Below are positions 40,814 to 50,421 of a DNA stretch of 64,000 nt, piece after piece; the first letter of the stretch is position 1; each line of letters opens with the position of its first letter. The DNA is from Advenella kashmirensis W13003. GTDB lineage: Bacteria > Pseudomonadota > Gammaproteobacteria > Burkholderiales > Burkholderiaceae_B. The translations under genes and the position numbers were made by a program. The notes under the pieces were generated by a model that saw nothing but the letters and a program-made list of their open reading frames with translations, had not been told where the DNA came from and did not search any database. The DNA is taken from NCBI RefSeq assembly GCF_000506985.1, contig NZ_KI650979.1:496001-560000 (forward strand). Reading direction: 5' to 3'.

Positions 40814-43051
40814 ATGCTGAACAACAACCTGATCGATCTCCCGCGCGCATTACAGAACATGCTTGAACGCGGCCCCATTGATATGCCTGCTGCGCTTCCT
40901 CGCCGCAGCTTTCTCAAAATGATCGGCATCGGCGGCCTGGCGCTGGGCGCCTTTCCCCAGACGCTACTGGCAAAAGACGCCGAGACCACGGCAAAACAGG
41001 CGCTCAAGCCGAATCAGCAACCTTCTGCCTTCGTACATATTTCTCCTGAGGGTGAAGTCACCGTCACAATCAACCGTCTGGAATTTGGCCAGGGCGTACA
41101 AACGGGTTTGCCCATGATTCTGGCCGAAGAGCTTGATGCTGACTGGGACCTGGTACGCAGCCGCAACGGCAACGCCGACATCGCATACCAGGATCCTGTT
41201 ATGGGCGTACACCTTACCGGCGGCTCTACGTCTATTAAAAACAGCTACATGCAATACCGCGAGCTGGGTGCGCGTGCCCGTTCGATGCTCCTGGCCGCGG
41301 CTGCCGAACGCTGGAATGTGGACTCAGCAAGCCTGCGCACCGAGGCCGGAACGGTCATCGGCCCCGACGGCCGCAAGGCCGGATATGGAGAATTGGCCGA
41401 AGCCGCCATGGCGCTTCCCGTGCCCGATAAAGTCACGCTCAAAGATCCCAAAGATTTCCGCATCATCGGCCGGGCAACCAATCGTATTGACGCCAAAGCC
41501 AAGAGCAGTGGCAAGCAGGATTTTGGTATCGACATGCATCTGCCCGGCCAGCTGACTGCAGTGATCGCGCGTCCCCCCGTATTTGGAGCCAAACCCGCCA
41601 GTCTGGATGACACTGCGGCAAAGGCCGTCAAAGGCGTCAAAGCCGTACTGCGCGTACCGCTGGACCGCGGCGGCGAAGGCGTCGCCGTCATTGCCGAAGG
41701 CTACTGGCCGGCCAAGCAAGGGCGCGACGCGCTCAAACTGCAATGGGATACCGCCGGTGTTGAAAAAGTCGACAGTGAGAAGCAGCTAAGCCAATACCGC
41801 GAGCTGGCAAACCGTCCGGGCGCCATGCAGTTCGAGGCGGATATGGCGCCACTGGCGCAAGCACCGCATCAGCTGGAAGCCGAATTCGTCTTCCCATACC
41901 TCGCCCATGCCCCCATGGAACCGCTGAACTGCACGGTTCAATTATCCGAGGGTCGGGCGCAACTCTGGGTCGGTACCCAGATGCCGGGCATTGATGGCGC
42001 GGCAGCCGCGCGCGTTCTGGGCATCAAGCCCGAGCAGGTTCAGGTGAACGTACAGACGGCCGGCGGCGGATTTGGCCGGCGCGGTGTAGGTACAAGCGAT
42101 TTTGTGGTATCAGCATGCGAAGTCGCCAAAGCCGCCCGCACTGCCGGACTGACCGTGCCGATCCGTACGCTTTGGAGTCGGGAAGATGACATAAAAGGGG
42201 GTTACTACCGCCCCATGCATTTTCACCGTGCAAAAATCGGATTCGATGAAAAAGGCAAGGTGCTAGCCTGGGACCATGTCCTGATCGGACAATCCATCGT
42301 CGCAGGCACTCTGCTTGAAGGCATGATCAAAAATGGTATCGACCCCACAGCGACTGAAGGCATGCGTAACCCTTACCCGATACCCATGAAGCTCACCGTC
42401 CATCATCCAAAACTGAATGTACCGGTATTGTGGTGGCGCAGCGTCGGCTCGACCCACACCGCATTCGTGATGGAAACGCTGATCGATGACATTGCGCGCG
42501 CAACCAAACAGGATCCTGTGGCGTACCGACTGGCCCTGTTCGGAGACAAAAGCCCGCGTCACAAGGCGGCATTGCAGCTGGCTGTCGAACGCAGCGGCTA
42601 CGGCAAAACTGCCTTGACTGAGGGGCGCGCCTGGGGCGTTGCAGTACATGAATCCTTTGACTCCGTCGTTGCCTATGTCGTGGAAGCCTCTGTCGCCGAT
42701 GGCAAACCCGTGCTGCATCGCGCAACGGCCGCTGTTCACTGCAATCTTGCGGTGAATCCGCGCAGCGTGGAAGCGCAGGTACAGGGCGCAGCCGTCATGG
42801 GAGTGTCTATGTGCCTGCCCGGCGCCGCCATTACACTTAAAGATGGCGAAGTGCAACAGAGCAATTTCGGTGATTTCAGCGTACCGCGCATCACCGACAT
42901 TCCCGAAATCGCCATCCATATAGTGCCAAGCGCCGAACCGCCCACCGGCATGGGCGAGCCCGGCCTGCCTCCGCTGGCCCCTGCTTTCGCGAACGCGATC
43001 GCCAGCCTGACAGGAAAACCGGTGCGCAATCTGCCGTTCAAACTGGCTTGA
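40814..43051 (+). CDS. Molybdenum hydroxylase large subunit (IorB-like), Tat-exported
   Basis: A 745-residue molybdopterin-binding subunit of the isoquinoline 1-oxidoreductase beta type. A twin-arginine motif (Arg30-Arg31, LPRRSFLKM) precedes a hydrophobic core, so the heterodimer is probably exported folded to the periplasm, the small subunit riding along. Family motifs include EFGQGVQTGLPMILAEELD, GGGFGRRG and the C-terminal GMGEPGLPPLAPAFANA. No FAD subunit or cytochrome gene is next to it, so the electron acceptor is encoded elsewhere. The substrate may be an aldehyde or N-heterocycle. No maturation chaperone (XdhC-like) is in the window. Confidence 0.92.
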   Translation: MLNNNLIDLPRALQNMLERGPIDMPAALPRRSFLKMIGIGGLALGAFPQTLLAKDAETTAKQALKPNQQPSAFVHISPEGEVTVTINRLEFGQGVQTGLPMILAEELDADWDLVRSRNGNADIAYQDPVMGVHLTGGSTSIKNSYMQYRELGARARSMLLAAAAERWNVDSASLRTEAGTVIGPDGRKAGYGELAEAAMALPVPDKVTLKDPKDFRIIGRATNRIDAKAKSSGKQDFGIDMHLPGQLTAVIARPPVFGAKPASLDDTAAKAVKGVKAVLRVPLDRGGEGVAVIAEGYWPAKQGRDALKLQWDTAGVEKVDSEKQLSQYRELANRPGAMQFEADMAPLAQAPHQLEAEFVFPYLAHAPMEPLNCTVQLSEGRAQLWVGTQMPGIDGAAAARVLGIKPEQVQVNVQTAGGGFGRRGVGTSDFVVSACEVAKAARTAGLTVPIRTLWSREDDIKGGYYRPMHFHRAKIGFDEKGKVLAWDHVLIGQSIVAGTLLEGMIKNGIDPTATEGMRNPYPIPMKLTVHHPKLNVPVLWWRSVGSTHTAFVMETLIDDIARATKQDPVAYRLALFGDKSPRHKAALQLAVERSGYGKTALTEGRAWGVAVHESFDSVVAYVVEASVADGKPVLHRATAAVHCNLAVNPRSVEAQVQGAAVMGVSMCLPGAAITLKDGEVQQSNFGDFSVPRITDIPEIAIHIVPSAEPPTGMGEPGLPPLAPAFANAIASLTGKPVRNLPFKLA

Positions 43052-43066
43052 CGACCCTGCCCCAAA

Positions 43067-44014
43067 TCAGTATTGCGCCAATAGTTCGAATAGCGCTTCA
43101 CCGATCCGGGGCAGAAAGGTCGTGTCTTCGGACACGGCCTTTCCATGGGAGAACACTACAACTGTGATAGCACGGTAAGCGCGGCAATGGTTTTCCGGTA
43201 TCAGAAAATGCGCGCTGTCATGCCGGTTATAACTGGCGAGCTTATCACCGGTCCAGCCATTCCATCCCGCCTTGGAGTAGTATTGCAGGTCTTGCGGCAA
43301 GCGCTCGCCCAGAAAACCATCAACCTGGTAATGCGGCATGCTCCTCAATTGCGGATCAAGTGGTCTTTTCAGCAACGTTGCGGCACTCGCACTGATCGAC
43401 GGATCAAGAAACGCGCCGGTACAGATCTCGCTTAAAAGGCGGGCGACAAAATCAGTGTTAAGCTGATTGTGATTGTTCTTTCCGTCCAAGGTGACAAATA
43501 TTTTCTCCCTGCCATAACGGTCGTCATCCATCAGCTTCTGACAAATATTGATATTGCCGGCTTGCGGCCAGCCCAAATCCCGGAAAAAAAGGTTTACGCC
43601 CTGGCGCCGCTCAAGCCATTGTTTCATCTCATTCGCGGGCAGCAGCGTATCGCCCGTGGTACCCGATAGCATGTCAATAACGTAATTGGTCGCGTTGTTG
43701 CTCGACCAAAGTATCATATCTGTCATAGCGCGCGTCAATTCAGCATGAGCGGCCATCCTGCCTTCACGGAGTGCGGCCTGTGCCGCCGCCAGATAAGCCA
43801 CCTTGACGACACTGGCGGGATAAAACGCCCGCTCGCCCTGCCATGAGTACCCTTCAAGCTGCGGCGCATTCCCGTCCAGGGCCGATCTTGGAAAGAGATG
43901 CAGCGTGATGGCCGAATCCGCCACATCGTGCGCCAGCGGCGCAAACGCTTGCCTGGCAAACGTCAGCAATTGCTGCCCGATTTGCATTGACTGTTCTGTC
44001 TGTTGATAATACAT
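43067..44014 (-). CDS. Serine hydrolase of the class A beta-lactamase fold, in peptide-ABC operon
   Basis: A 315-residue protein with the SxxK catalytic pair Ser68/Lys71 (YPASVVKVAY), an SxN-like element SSNN (104-107) and a KTG-like SKAGWNG region near 255. These are the three elements of the beta-lactamase/DD-peptidase fold. No signal peptide is clear, so it may be cytoplasmic. The ATG at 44014 has GAGG eight bases upstream. It is the last gene of the peptide importer operon, ten bases after the second ATPase, so it may process an imported peptide, amide or beta-lactam-like compound. Confidence 0.82.
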   Translation of the reverse strand: MYYQQTEQSMQIGQQLLTFARQAFAPLAHDVADSAITLHLFPRSALDGNAPQLEGYSWQGERAFYPASVVKVAYLAAAQAALREGRMAAHAELTRAMTDMILWSSNNATNYVIDMLSGTTGDTLLPANEMKQWLERRQGVNLFFRDLGWPQAGNINICQKLMDDDRYGREKIFVTLDGKNNHNQLNTDFVARLLSEICTGAFLDPSISASAATLLKRPLDPQLRSMPHYQVDGFLGERLPQDLQYYSKAGWNGWTGDKLASYNRHDSAHFLIPENHCRAYRAITVVVFSHGKAVSEDTTFLPRIGEALFELLAQY

Positions 44015-44024
44015 GGACGATCCT

Positions 44025-45023
44025 CTAGATTTCGGCGAGCCGGATGCAGCGGGCACGGTGTGTGTCCGATACGCCGGTCAGACCGGGATGGCTTTGCCGG
44101 CATGGCTCTTTTACATAGGGGCAGCGACTGGAGAAGGCACATCCGGCCATGGTGTCATGAGGATCAGGCAATTCGCCCTCCAGAATCGTTGATGGCAATC
44201 TGACCGAGGGATCGGCAATAGGAATCGCTGAAAGCAGTGCCCTTGTATAGGGGTGACGTGGCGTCGAAAAAATATCCTCCTTGGTGCCTTCCTCTACAAT
44301 TTCCCCAAGATACATGACCAGAACGCGATCGCTCACGCGTTTGACCACATTCAGATCGTGGGCGACAAACACAAACGCAACTTGCAATTGCCGCCGTATC
44401 TCTTCGAACAGATTGATAATCTGCGCCTGGACAGAGGCATCCAGTGCGGACACGGGTTCGTCGGCAATAATCAGTTCCGGTTTGACCGCCAGCGCCCGGG
44501 CGATTGAGACGCGCTGGCGCTGGCCACCGCTCAGGGCATAAGGATATTTTTGCTTTAATGACAACGGCAACCCGACGATCCCAAGCAGCCGGTCAACCTC
44601 GGCATTCAAATCGATCCTGGCCGCCGTCGTCCGGTGCGTGGCCAGCGCTTCTTTCAGCATTCCCCCAATGGGGAAGCGCGGATTCAACGACGAGTACGGG
44701 TCCTGGAAAACCATCTGCATTCGCGTGCTGCGTTCAAATCGCGACAGTTGCTCTACCGGCCTGCCGCCTGACCATGTAACGGTTCCTCCTGACGGACGTT
44801 GCAGGCCGATAATGCACTTTCCCAGCGTGCTTTTGCCACAGCCCGACTCGCCTACGACGCCGACGATTTCGCCTTTTTTTACATGAAGCGACACGCCCTT
44901 AAGAGCATGCAGGACACTGGCCGATTTTCCGCCCAGGATGTCGCCAAGCCTGCGCCGGCCACCAAAGCGCTTCTCAAGTTTATCGACGGTCAGCAGAACA
45001 GGAGAGTCGGAAACCTTTACCAC
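44025..45023 (-). CDS. Peptide-type ABC transporter ATPase (DppF/OppF-like)
   Basis: A 332-residue ATPase. Walker A GESGCGKST (about 61-69), signature LSGGQRQRV, Walker B ELIIADEPVSALD, and the C-terminal oligopeptide-type extension with CxxSRCPY cysteine motif. The GTG at 45023 has an ideal GGAGG site seven bases upstream and overlaps the stop of the preceding ATPase by seven bases; the longer frame from 45053 would start inside that gene without a ribosome site. It works with the second ATPase on the two permeases. Confidence 0.93.
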   Translation of the reverse strand: MVKVSDSPVLLTVDKLEKRFGGRRRLGDILGGKSASVLHALKGVSLHVKKGEIVGVVGESGCGKSTLGKCIIGLQRPSGGTVTWSGGRPVEQLSRFERSTRMQMVFQDPYSSLNPRFPIGGMLKEALATHRTTAARIDLNAEVDRLLGIVGLPLSLKQKYPYALSGGQRQRVSIARALAVKPELIIADEPVSALDASVQAQIINLFEEIRRQLQVAFVFVAHDLNVVKRVSDRVLVMYLGEIVEEGTKEDIFSTPRHPYTRALLSAIPIADPSVRLPSTILEGELPDPHDTMAGCAFSSRCPYVKEPCRQSHPGLTGVSDTHRARCIRLAEI

Positions 45024-46009
45024 AACGCATCCTCCTTGCGGTGACAAGCACACGCGTGATTCTGGGTGAGGGTTTCATTTTCCGGAATCTCTCGCAGGCA
45101 TCGTTCAACTGCAAACGGGCAGCGGGGATGAAAGCGGCAACCATCAGGAAAATGCCCGGCCGCCGGCGGCTCGCCAGGAATCGGCTGCAATTTATGCTGC
45201 GGATCGACATGCGCCGGTAAGGCGTTGAGCAGCGCGCGCGTGTATGGATGCCTGGGCTTGGCAAATACCTCGGCGACACTGCCGCTTTCCACGATCTTGC
45301 CGGCATACATGACTGCCATGTCATCACAATGCTGCGCAACGACGCCAAGATCGTGTGTCACCAGCAACACAGACATATTCACCCGCGCACGCAGTTCATG
45401 CAGCAATCGCAAGACCTGCGCCTGTATCGTGACATCCAGGGCGGTCGTCGGTTCATCGGCAATCAGCAACTCTGGCGCACAGGACAATGCCATGGCGATC
45501 AGGACCCGCTGACGCAAACCGCCGCTCAACTCATGCGGCCACGCACTGTAGCGACGCTCCGGCGAAGTGATGCCGACTTCACGCAGCAGCACCACCACCT
45601 TTTCCCGAACCTGGCCGGACGACAGCGCTGGCTGATTGCGCCGAACTATTTCGCCCACTTGATCGCCCACCCGCATGGTCGGGTTCAGCGCAGTCATCGG
45701 GTCCTGGAAAATCATGGAGATTTTGCGTCCCCGGATATCGGTCAGTTGCTGCTCATTCATCGCCGCCAGGTCCTTTCCGTCAAACAGAATTTGTCCCTGT
45801 TCAATGACAAAGGGTGCCCCGCCGAAGAGCCGGATAATAGAACGACAAGTCGTGCTTTTACCGCAGCCGGACTCACCAACCAGGCCAAATACCCTGCCCT
45901 TTTTCACCTGGAAAGAGACCCCCTCGATGGCCATTTGAGCATGCCCCCGCTTGCCAAAGCCCGCATGCAGATCCTCGACCTTCAGCACGTGATCCATCAT
46001 CGTACTCAT
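45017..46009 (-). CDS. Peptide-type ABC transporter ATPase (DppD/OppD-like)
   Basis: A 330-residue ATPase. Walker A GESGCGKSTTCR, signature ELSGGLRQRVLIAMAL, Walker B ELLIADEPTTALDV and a C-terminal extension with CRFHPRCPFA. The ATG at 46009 overlaps the stop of the upstream permease by four bases (ATGA), which decides the start; the upstream frame to 46108 would overlap the permease further. Third-from-last gene of the importer operon. Confidence 0.93.
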   Translation of the reverse strand: MSTMMDHVLKVEDLHAGFGKRGHAQMAIEGVSFQVKKGRVFGLVGESGCGKSTTCRSIIRLFGGAPFVIEQGQILFDGKDLAAMNEQQLTDIRGRKISMIFQDPMTALNPTMRVGDQVGEIVRRNQPALSSGQVREKVVVLLREVGITSPERRYSAWPHELSGGLRQRVLIAMALSCAPELLIADEPTTALDVTIQAQVLRLLHELRARVNMSVLLVTHDLGVVAQHCDDMAVMYAGKIVESGSVAEVFAKPRHPYTRALLNALPAHVDPQHKLQPIPGEPPAAGHFPDGCRFHPRCPFAVERCLREIPENETLTQNHACACHRKEDALW

Positions 46010-46845
46010 GATTTCACCCTCAACTGGTTGTCGATGCCATCGCCCAGCAGCGAAAACGTCACGCCGATATAAATAATCATAACGCCCGGAAAAACCGACA
46101 TCCACCACGCATCGAATATGTAATTGCGTCCTTCGGAGATCATGACGCCCAGCTCAGGCGTCGGCGGCTGAATCCCCAGCCCAAGAAACCCCAGGGAGGT
46201 GACAGCCAGGATGGTCAATACAACATCGGCCATCATGAACACAATGGCCGGAGTAATCACATTAGGCAGAATGTGCAGAAACAGAATCCGCAAGTGGCTG
46301 TAGCCCATCACTCTTGCTGACTGGACATATTCCGTGGTTTTGACCAGCAGGACTTCGCCGCGTACAATCCTTGCAAATGAAACCCACACCACCAGTGTGA
46401 ATGCCAGGTACATATTCTGCGTGCTGGGTCCCAGTGAACCGACAATGGCGATCACCAGCACATAAAACGGAAACGCCCAGACAATATCGACAATGCGCAT
46501 CACCAGCGTATCGAACCACCCGCCCAAATACCCGGACAACAACCCGATCAGCGACCCGGTCACAAATGGAATCAACACGCACACGGCCACAATTTCCAGA
46601 TCGGTCTTGAGCGCTTCAATCGCCCGCCATAATACCTGCCGACCCAGATCGTCTGTCCCGAACAGATACTGCAGATTCGGACCCTGCAGGGCGCTATCAA
46701 AATTGATTTCAGATGTATCAATCCGGAAAATCGCAGGTACGACATAAGCCACCAGGATCAGGGCAAGCAACAGCACCAAACCGATCCATAATGAATAGTT
46801 CTGCGCGAGCCGACTGCTGCGCCACGTAGTCGATATCGTGCTCAT
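46006..46845 (-). CDS. Peptide-type ABC transporter permease (DppC-like)
   Basis: A 279-residue inner-membrane permease with about six transmembrane segments. The N-terminal segment is followed by the long periplasmic stretch LQYLFGTDDLGRQVLWRAI typical of DppC/OppC, and the EAA-type loop is SARVMGYSHLRILFLHILPN. It overlaps the other permease gene by four bases (ATGA) and pairs with it as the transport channel. Confidence 0.93.
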   Translation of the reverse strand: MSTISTTWRSSRLAQNYSLWIGLVLLLALILVAYVVPAIFRIDTSEINFDSALQGPNLQYLFGTDDLGRQVLWRAIEALKTDLEIVAVCVLIPFVTGSLIGLLSGYLGGWFDTLVMRIVDIVWAFPFYVLVIAIVGSLGPSTQNMYLAFTLVVWVSFARIVRGEVLLVKTTEYVQSARVMGYSHLRILFLHILPNVITPAIVFMMADVVLTILAVTSLGFLGLGIQPPTPELGVMISEGRNYIFDAWWMSVFPGVMIIYIGVTFSLLGDGIDNQLRVKS

Positions 46846-47780
46846 GATATCTCCACCCTGGGGTCGGCAATCACATAGGCAAGATCGGCTGCCAGGTTGA
46901 TCAGCACGACCAGAACCGCGAAAGTCACTGTGAGTCCCTGGACCATGGGATAATCACGCGCAGCAATGGACGAAACCATCAGCCCGCCCAGGCCCGGCAG
47001 AGCAAAGACCGCTTCAATCACAACCGTACCGCCGATAACCCAACTGGTATGAACCCCCAGCACCGATATCGTCGAGAGCAGCGAATTTCGGAACACATGC
47101 CGCCGGAGAATCTGCATCCGCGTCATCCCTTTTGCATAGGCTGTATCAATGTAGTCGGCGTTCAACACGGCGATAATCGAGCTTCTCAGGGAGCGAACAG
47201 TCAGGGCCGCCGTGCTTAATGCGATCACCAGCGCGGGAAGGAACAAAGAATGCAAAACCCCCAGTACGCCGCTACCGAGCCCGGATACCGGAAACAAGGG
47301 AACATAGACCGACAGCACAAGCACCAGCAGGATTCCCAGCCAGAAAGCCGGCATCGACATAAAACAGATAAACAGAAATTTGATCAGATTGTCGGTCGCC
47401 GAATTTTTGCGCAAGGCCGCCAGAAAAGCCAGGGGAATCGTCAGTACAATCGCGATGACCGTACTATATGCCACGAGCAGGAGCGTCACCCAAAGCCGTT
47501 CAAAAATCAGCGGCCCCACAGAGGTTTTGAATGCAATGGAGGTGCCAAAATCGCCTCTCAGGCAATCCAGGAGAAACTGGAAATATTGGACAATCAGTGG
47601 TTTATCCAAGCCCAGCTGGCGCTGAAGCTGGGCGATATCTTCGGCGGTACCGCGACTGCCCAGTAGCAACGTTGCCGGATCGCCGGGCATCACCCGCAAA
47701 AGCAGAAACGCCAGAATCGTGATGCCCAGGAGGACCGGAATCAGTTGTACCAGCCGCAAGACAATAAAACGCAAAATCAT
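46842..47780 (-). CDS. Peptide-type ABC transporter permease (DppB-like)
   Basis: A 312-residue permease with about six transmembrane segments. DppB/GsiC landmarks: VMPGDPATLLLG near 30, LGLDKPLIVQYFQFL near 54, and the EAA loop DTAYAKGMTRMQILRRHVFRN. It lies 39 bases after the binding-protein gene. Together with DppC-like and both ATPases it forms a complete importer. Confidence 0.93.
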   Translation of the reverse strand: MILRFIVLRLVQLIPVLLGITILAFLLLRVMPGDPATLLLGSRGTAEDIAQLQRQLGLDKPLIVQYFQFLLDCLRGDFGTSIAFKTSVGPLIFERLWVTLLLVAYSTVIAIVLTIPLAFLAALRKNSATDNLIKFLFICFMSMPAFWLGILLVLVLSVYVPLFPVSGLGSGVLGVLHSLFLPALVIALSTAALTVRSLRSSIIAVLNADYIDTAYAKGMTRMQILRRHVFRNSLLSTISVLGVHTSWVIGGTVVIEAVFALPGLGGLMVSSIAARDYPMVQGLTVTFAVLVVLINLAADLAYVIADPRVEIS

Positions 47781-47819
47781 GAACCGCCCCTGTAGTTCCC
47801 TGGCTCCCCGTTTCTTCGA

Positions 47820-49328
47820 TTACTTTACACGGACTTCTTCAAGTCTGTAATTGGAAGTGGGCAGCACGCGAAACCCCTCGACATTGGAACGATAGGCGTA
47901 CGGCACCCCCTGGTGGTACAGGAAAATAAACGGCGCTTCCTTGTTCACAATCGCTTCAACTTCCTGGAACAAGCGCCCACGCGCCTCGCCTTCAGGCGTT
48001 TTGCGTTCCTCCGCGTACAGGGCATTGACACGATCGCTTTTCCAGTTGGTATGCAAGGCATTGGCCCGCTCAGGATTGACCGCAGTAAATCCGATCAACT
48101 GGTCAGGGTCAATTGTGTCGCTGGTGGTGTAGGTCAGCGACATTTCATAATTGCCCGCTTTGGTCGTCGTAAATTGGGAACCGCTTTCAATCGTCTGAAG
48201 CTGGATCTTTACGCCGATCTTGCCAAGCGCATTCTGTATGACAAGCCCGACTTGCCTTGCGGTCACGTCACCTGCGGGAATCAGCAAGGTTGCGCTGAAG
48301 CCGTCGGCAAGCCCTGCTTCGCTCAGCAATTGCCTGGCCTTTGCCAAATCAAAGGGATACGGTTTGATATCGGTATTGTGATGCGCCATGATAGGCAAAG
48401 AAGACGCCGCGGGCTCACCATTGCCTTTCAACACTCCCTGGATCAGCGTTTGTTTGTTAACGGCATAGTTCAGCGCCTGGCGAACACGAATGTCATCAAA
48501 CGGCTTTTTGGTGGTGTTGAGCTGCACCAGATCAGTGCGAAACACTTTGGCGACGGCCGTTTTGATATTCGGATCCTTTTCCAGCATGGCAACCTGGTTA
48601 AACGGGATATCCATCGCTGCGTCCAGCTCCTTCGCTTTCAGCTTAAGGATACGGGCGTTGTCATCGCCGATGATTTCCAGACTGGCCTGCTGCACCGCAG
48701 GTTTTCCTTGCTGCCAATAGTTGGGATTTTTATCTAGTGATACGCGCTGGCCTTTCTCCCAAGCCTTCAGCGAAAAAGGTCCGCTACCCACCGGCGCATC
48801 GAAAAAGCCATCGCCCTTTTCCTGCAGCTGCGCGGCCGGCAGGATAGAGGCAGAAAACAGGGCAAGATTATTGAGCATCGGTGTAAACGGCGCATCCAGA
48901 CTGAGCTTGACCGTTCGGTCGTCAACTTGATCGAACCCTGTGATCGGCTTGAAAAACCTTGCCCAACCGGATTTCTCTCCCGCCGCCCGTTTCAGGGAAA
49001 AAATAACATCGTCCGCAGTGACCGGCTTGCCATCGCTGAACTTTGCGTTTTCCCGGAGATGAAAGGTATAGGTCTTGCCGTCAGGACTGATTTCCCACTT
49101 GTCGGCCAGCCCCGCTTCGATTTTGGTTCCGTCCGCCGACGGCCTGACCAATTGGTCATAGATCAGCAGTTGGGTCCAGATAGAGGGGTTATCGCTGGAT
49201 GCGATCGGATCCAGTGTCAGCAAATCCTTTGCAATTCCCAGGCGAAATTGATCGGCGCTGGCCTGAGCCATATTTAGTGCACAGGCAACGGCAATACCAA
49301 CTTTCAACAACGAATGCAATTTGATCAT
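47820..49328 (-). CDS. Peptide/nickel-type ABC transporter substrate-binding protein
   Basis: A 502-residue periplasmic SBP_bac_5 family protein. Signal peptide about 1-25 (LLKVGIAVACALNMAQASAD); family motif KWEISPDGKTYTFHLRENAKF near 80-100 and the later VRQALNYAVNKQTLIQGVLKG. First gene of the operon, divergent from a LysR regulator. Ligands of this family include dipeptides, oligopeptides, glutathione, opines and nickel; the linked serine hydrolase suggests an amide- or peptide-like ligand here. Confidence 0.93.
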   Translation of the reverse strand: MIKLHSLLKVGIAVACALNMAQASADQFRLGIAKDLLTLDPIASSDNPSIWTQLLIYDQLVRPSADGTKIEAGLADKWEISPDGKTYTFHLRENAKFSDGKPVTADDVIFSLKRAAGEKSGWARFFKPITGFDQVDDRTVKLSLDAPFTPMLNNLALFSASILPAAQLQEKGDGFFDAPVGSGPFSLKAWEKGQRVSLDKNPNYWQQGKPAVQQASLEIIGDDNARILKLKAKELDAAMDIPFNQVAMLEKDPNIKTAVAKVFRTDLVQLNTTKKPFDDIRVRQALNYAVNKQTLIQGVLKGNGEPAASSLPIMAHHNTDIKPYPFDLAKARQLLSEAGLADGFSATLLIPAGDVTARQVGLVIQNALGKIGVKIQLQTIESGSQFTTTKAGNYEMSLTYTTSDTIDPDQLIGFTAVNPERANALHTNWKSDRVNALYAEERKTPEGEARGRLFQEVEAIVNKEAPFIFLYHQGVPYAYRSNVEGFRVLPTSNYRLEEVRVK

Positions 49329-49467
49329 AACGGTCTCCGGGTAATGCCCTGCGGTAATGACAAAATGAAAAATCTGCGGTTCAAAGCTATTTTGAAGCCA
49401 TTCTCTGCCATGCGCAAAGGAAAAAAGTTATATCATCCATGAATAAAACTCATACCTTGGAGTGCAG

Positions 49468-50355
49468 GTGAAGCTCAGACATATTGAAATTTTCCATGCG
49501 ATTCGAACCACCGGATCGGTCAGCCGCGCTGCCCGCCTGTTGAATATCTCGCAATCAGCAGTCAGCAAGACACTCGGTCATGCCGAGCTGCAACTTGGCT
49601 TCAAATTGTTCGAACGCGTCAAAGGCAGACTCAAGCTGACGCCTGAAGCCCAATCGCTGGCGCCGGAAATAGAAAAAATGGTGCACCAGCTCGACCACAT
49701 CCGTTCGCTGGCAGCCAATATTCATCAACATCCGGCAGGCTCGCTCAAACTCGGTTGCCTGCCCAGTCTTGGGCTGCACCTGATTCCGCAGGCCGTCTCG
49801 CTCATTCGCCAGCGCTATCCGGATATCAATATTGAAATCACGACCGGCCATGAAACGGAATTGGTCAGAAAGCTGCGGTCGCGCGAAATCAATATCGCCT
49901 TTACGTTCAAGCCGGACGACTACCCGGATTGTTCAAACGTTTCGATCGCCAAAGTGAACATGGTGCTGGCCGGGCCGCAAAGAGAACGGGCGACAGATAC
50001 GCACGAGATCGATTTCAGAAAGCTGATTACCTATTCCGCAGGAGACCCGGTCACCCGGATCATCGAATCCATGGCCGTCCCCCACCAGTTCACCAATCAG
50101 GTAAAGGTCGAGACTTATTACGTCGCCGCCGCGCTTGCCGAATACGAAGATCGGCTGGCCATTGTCGATGAATTCACCGCACGCTTCGTTCTCCAGGACA
50201 AAACCCGGTACGTTTATTTTGATCCCCCTATCACCCTTGATTTGGTAGCGATCTACCGGGAGCAGGGGCCAGCCAGCACACTGGAAAGGCAATTTATCGG
50301 CGGCGTGCGGCGCCTGGTCCGCCAGGGGCACACAAACGGTACCGTTCCGCTCTGA
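49468..50355 (+). CDS. LysR-family regulator of the peptide ABC operon
   Basis: A 295-residue LysR protein: MKLRHIEIFHAIRTTGSVSR, with the helix-turn-helix LLNISQSAVSKTLGHAE (about 27-43) and a co-inducer domain from about 90. The GTG at 49468 is preferred: GGAG at 49459-49462 gives normal spacing, whereas the GTG at 49462 overlaps that site. Divergent from the ABC operon, about 140 bases away. A weak dyad ATGA-N7-TCAT (49439-49453) may be part of its box. Confidence 0.9.
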   Translation: MKLRHIEIFHAIRTTGSVSRAARLLNISQSAVSKTLGHAELQLGFKLFERVKGRLKLTPEAQSLAPEIEKMVHQLDHIRSLAANIHQHPAGSLKLGCLPSLGLHLIPQAVSLIRQRYPDINIEITTGHETELVRKLRSREINIAFTFKPDDYPDCSNVSIAKVNMVLAGPQRERATDTHEIDFRKLITYSAGDPVTRIIESMAVPHQFTNQVKVETYYVAAALAEYEDRLAIVDEFTARFVLQDKTRYVYFDPPITLDLVAIYREQGPASTLERQFIGGVRRLVRQGHTNGTVPL

Positions 50356-50358
50356 GTA

Positions 50359-50413
50359 TTGACAAAAACATAACCATTCAGTTATGATTTTAATTCATAA
50401 CCAATGGGCTATG
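50359..50413 (+). promoter_or_regulatory. Sigma-70 promoter overlapped by two ArsR-type dyads
   Basis: TTGACA (50359-50364) and TATGAT (50383-50388) with 18-base spacing form a near-consensus promoter. CATAAC-N6-GTTATG (50369-50386) lies across the -10 and spacer, and a second similar 18-bp dyad (50396-50413, CATAAC and GCTATG arms) lies downstream, centres 27 bp apart. Such placement would let the ArsR repressor block initiation. Confidence 0.65.
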
Positions 50414-50421
50414 TATCACTC

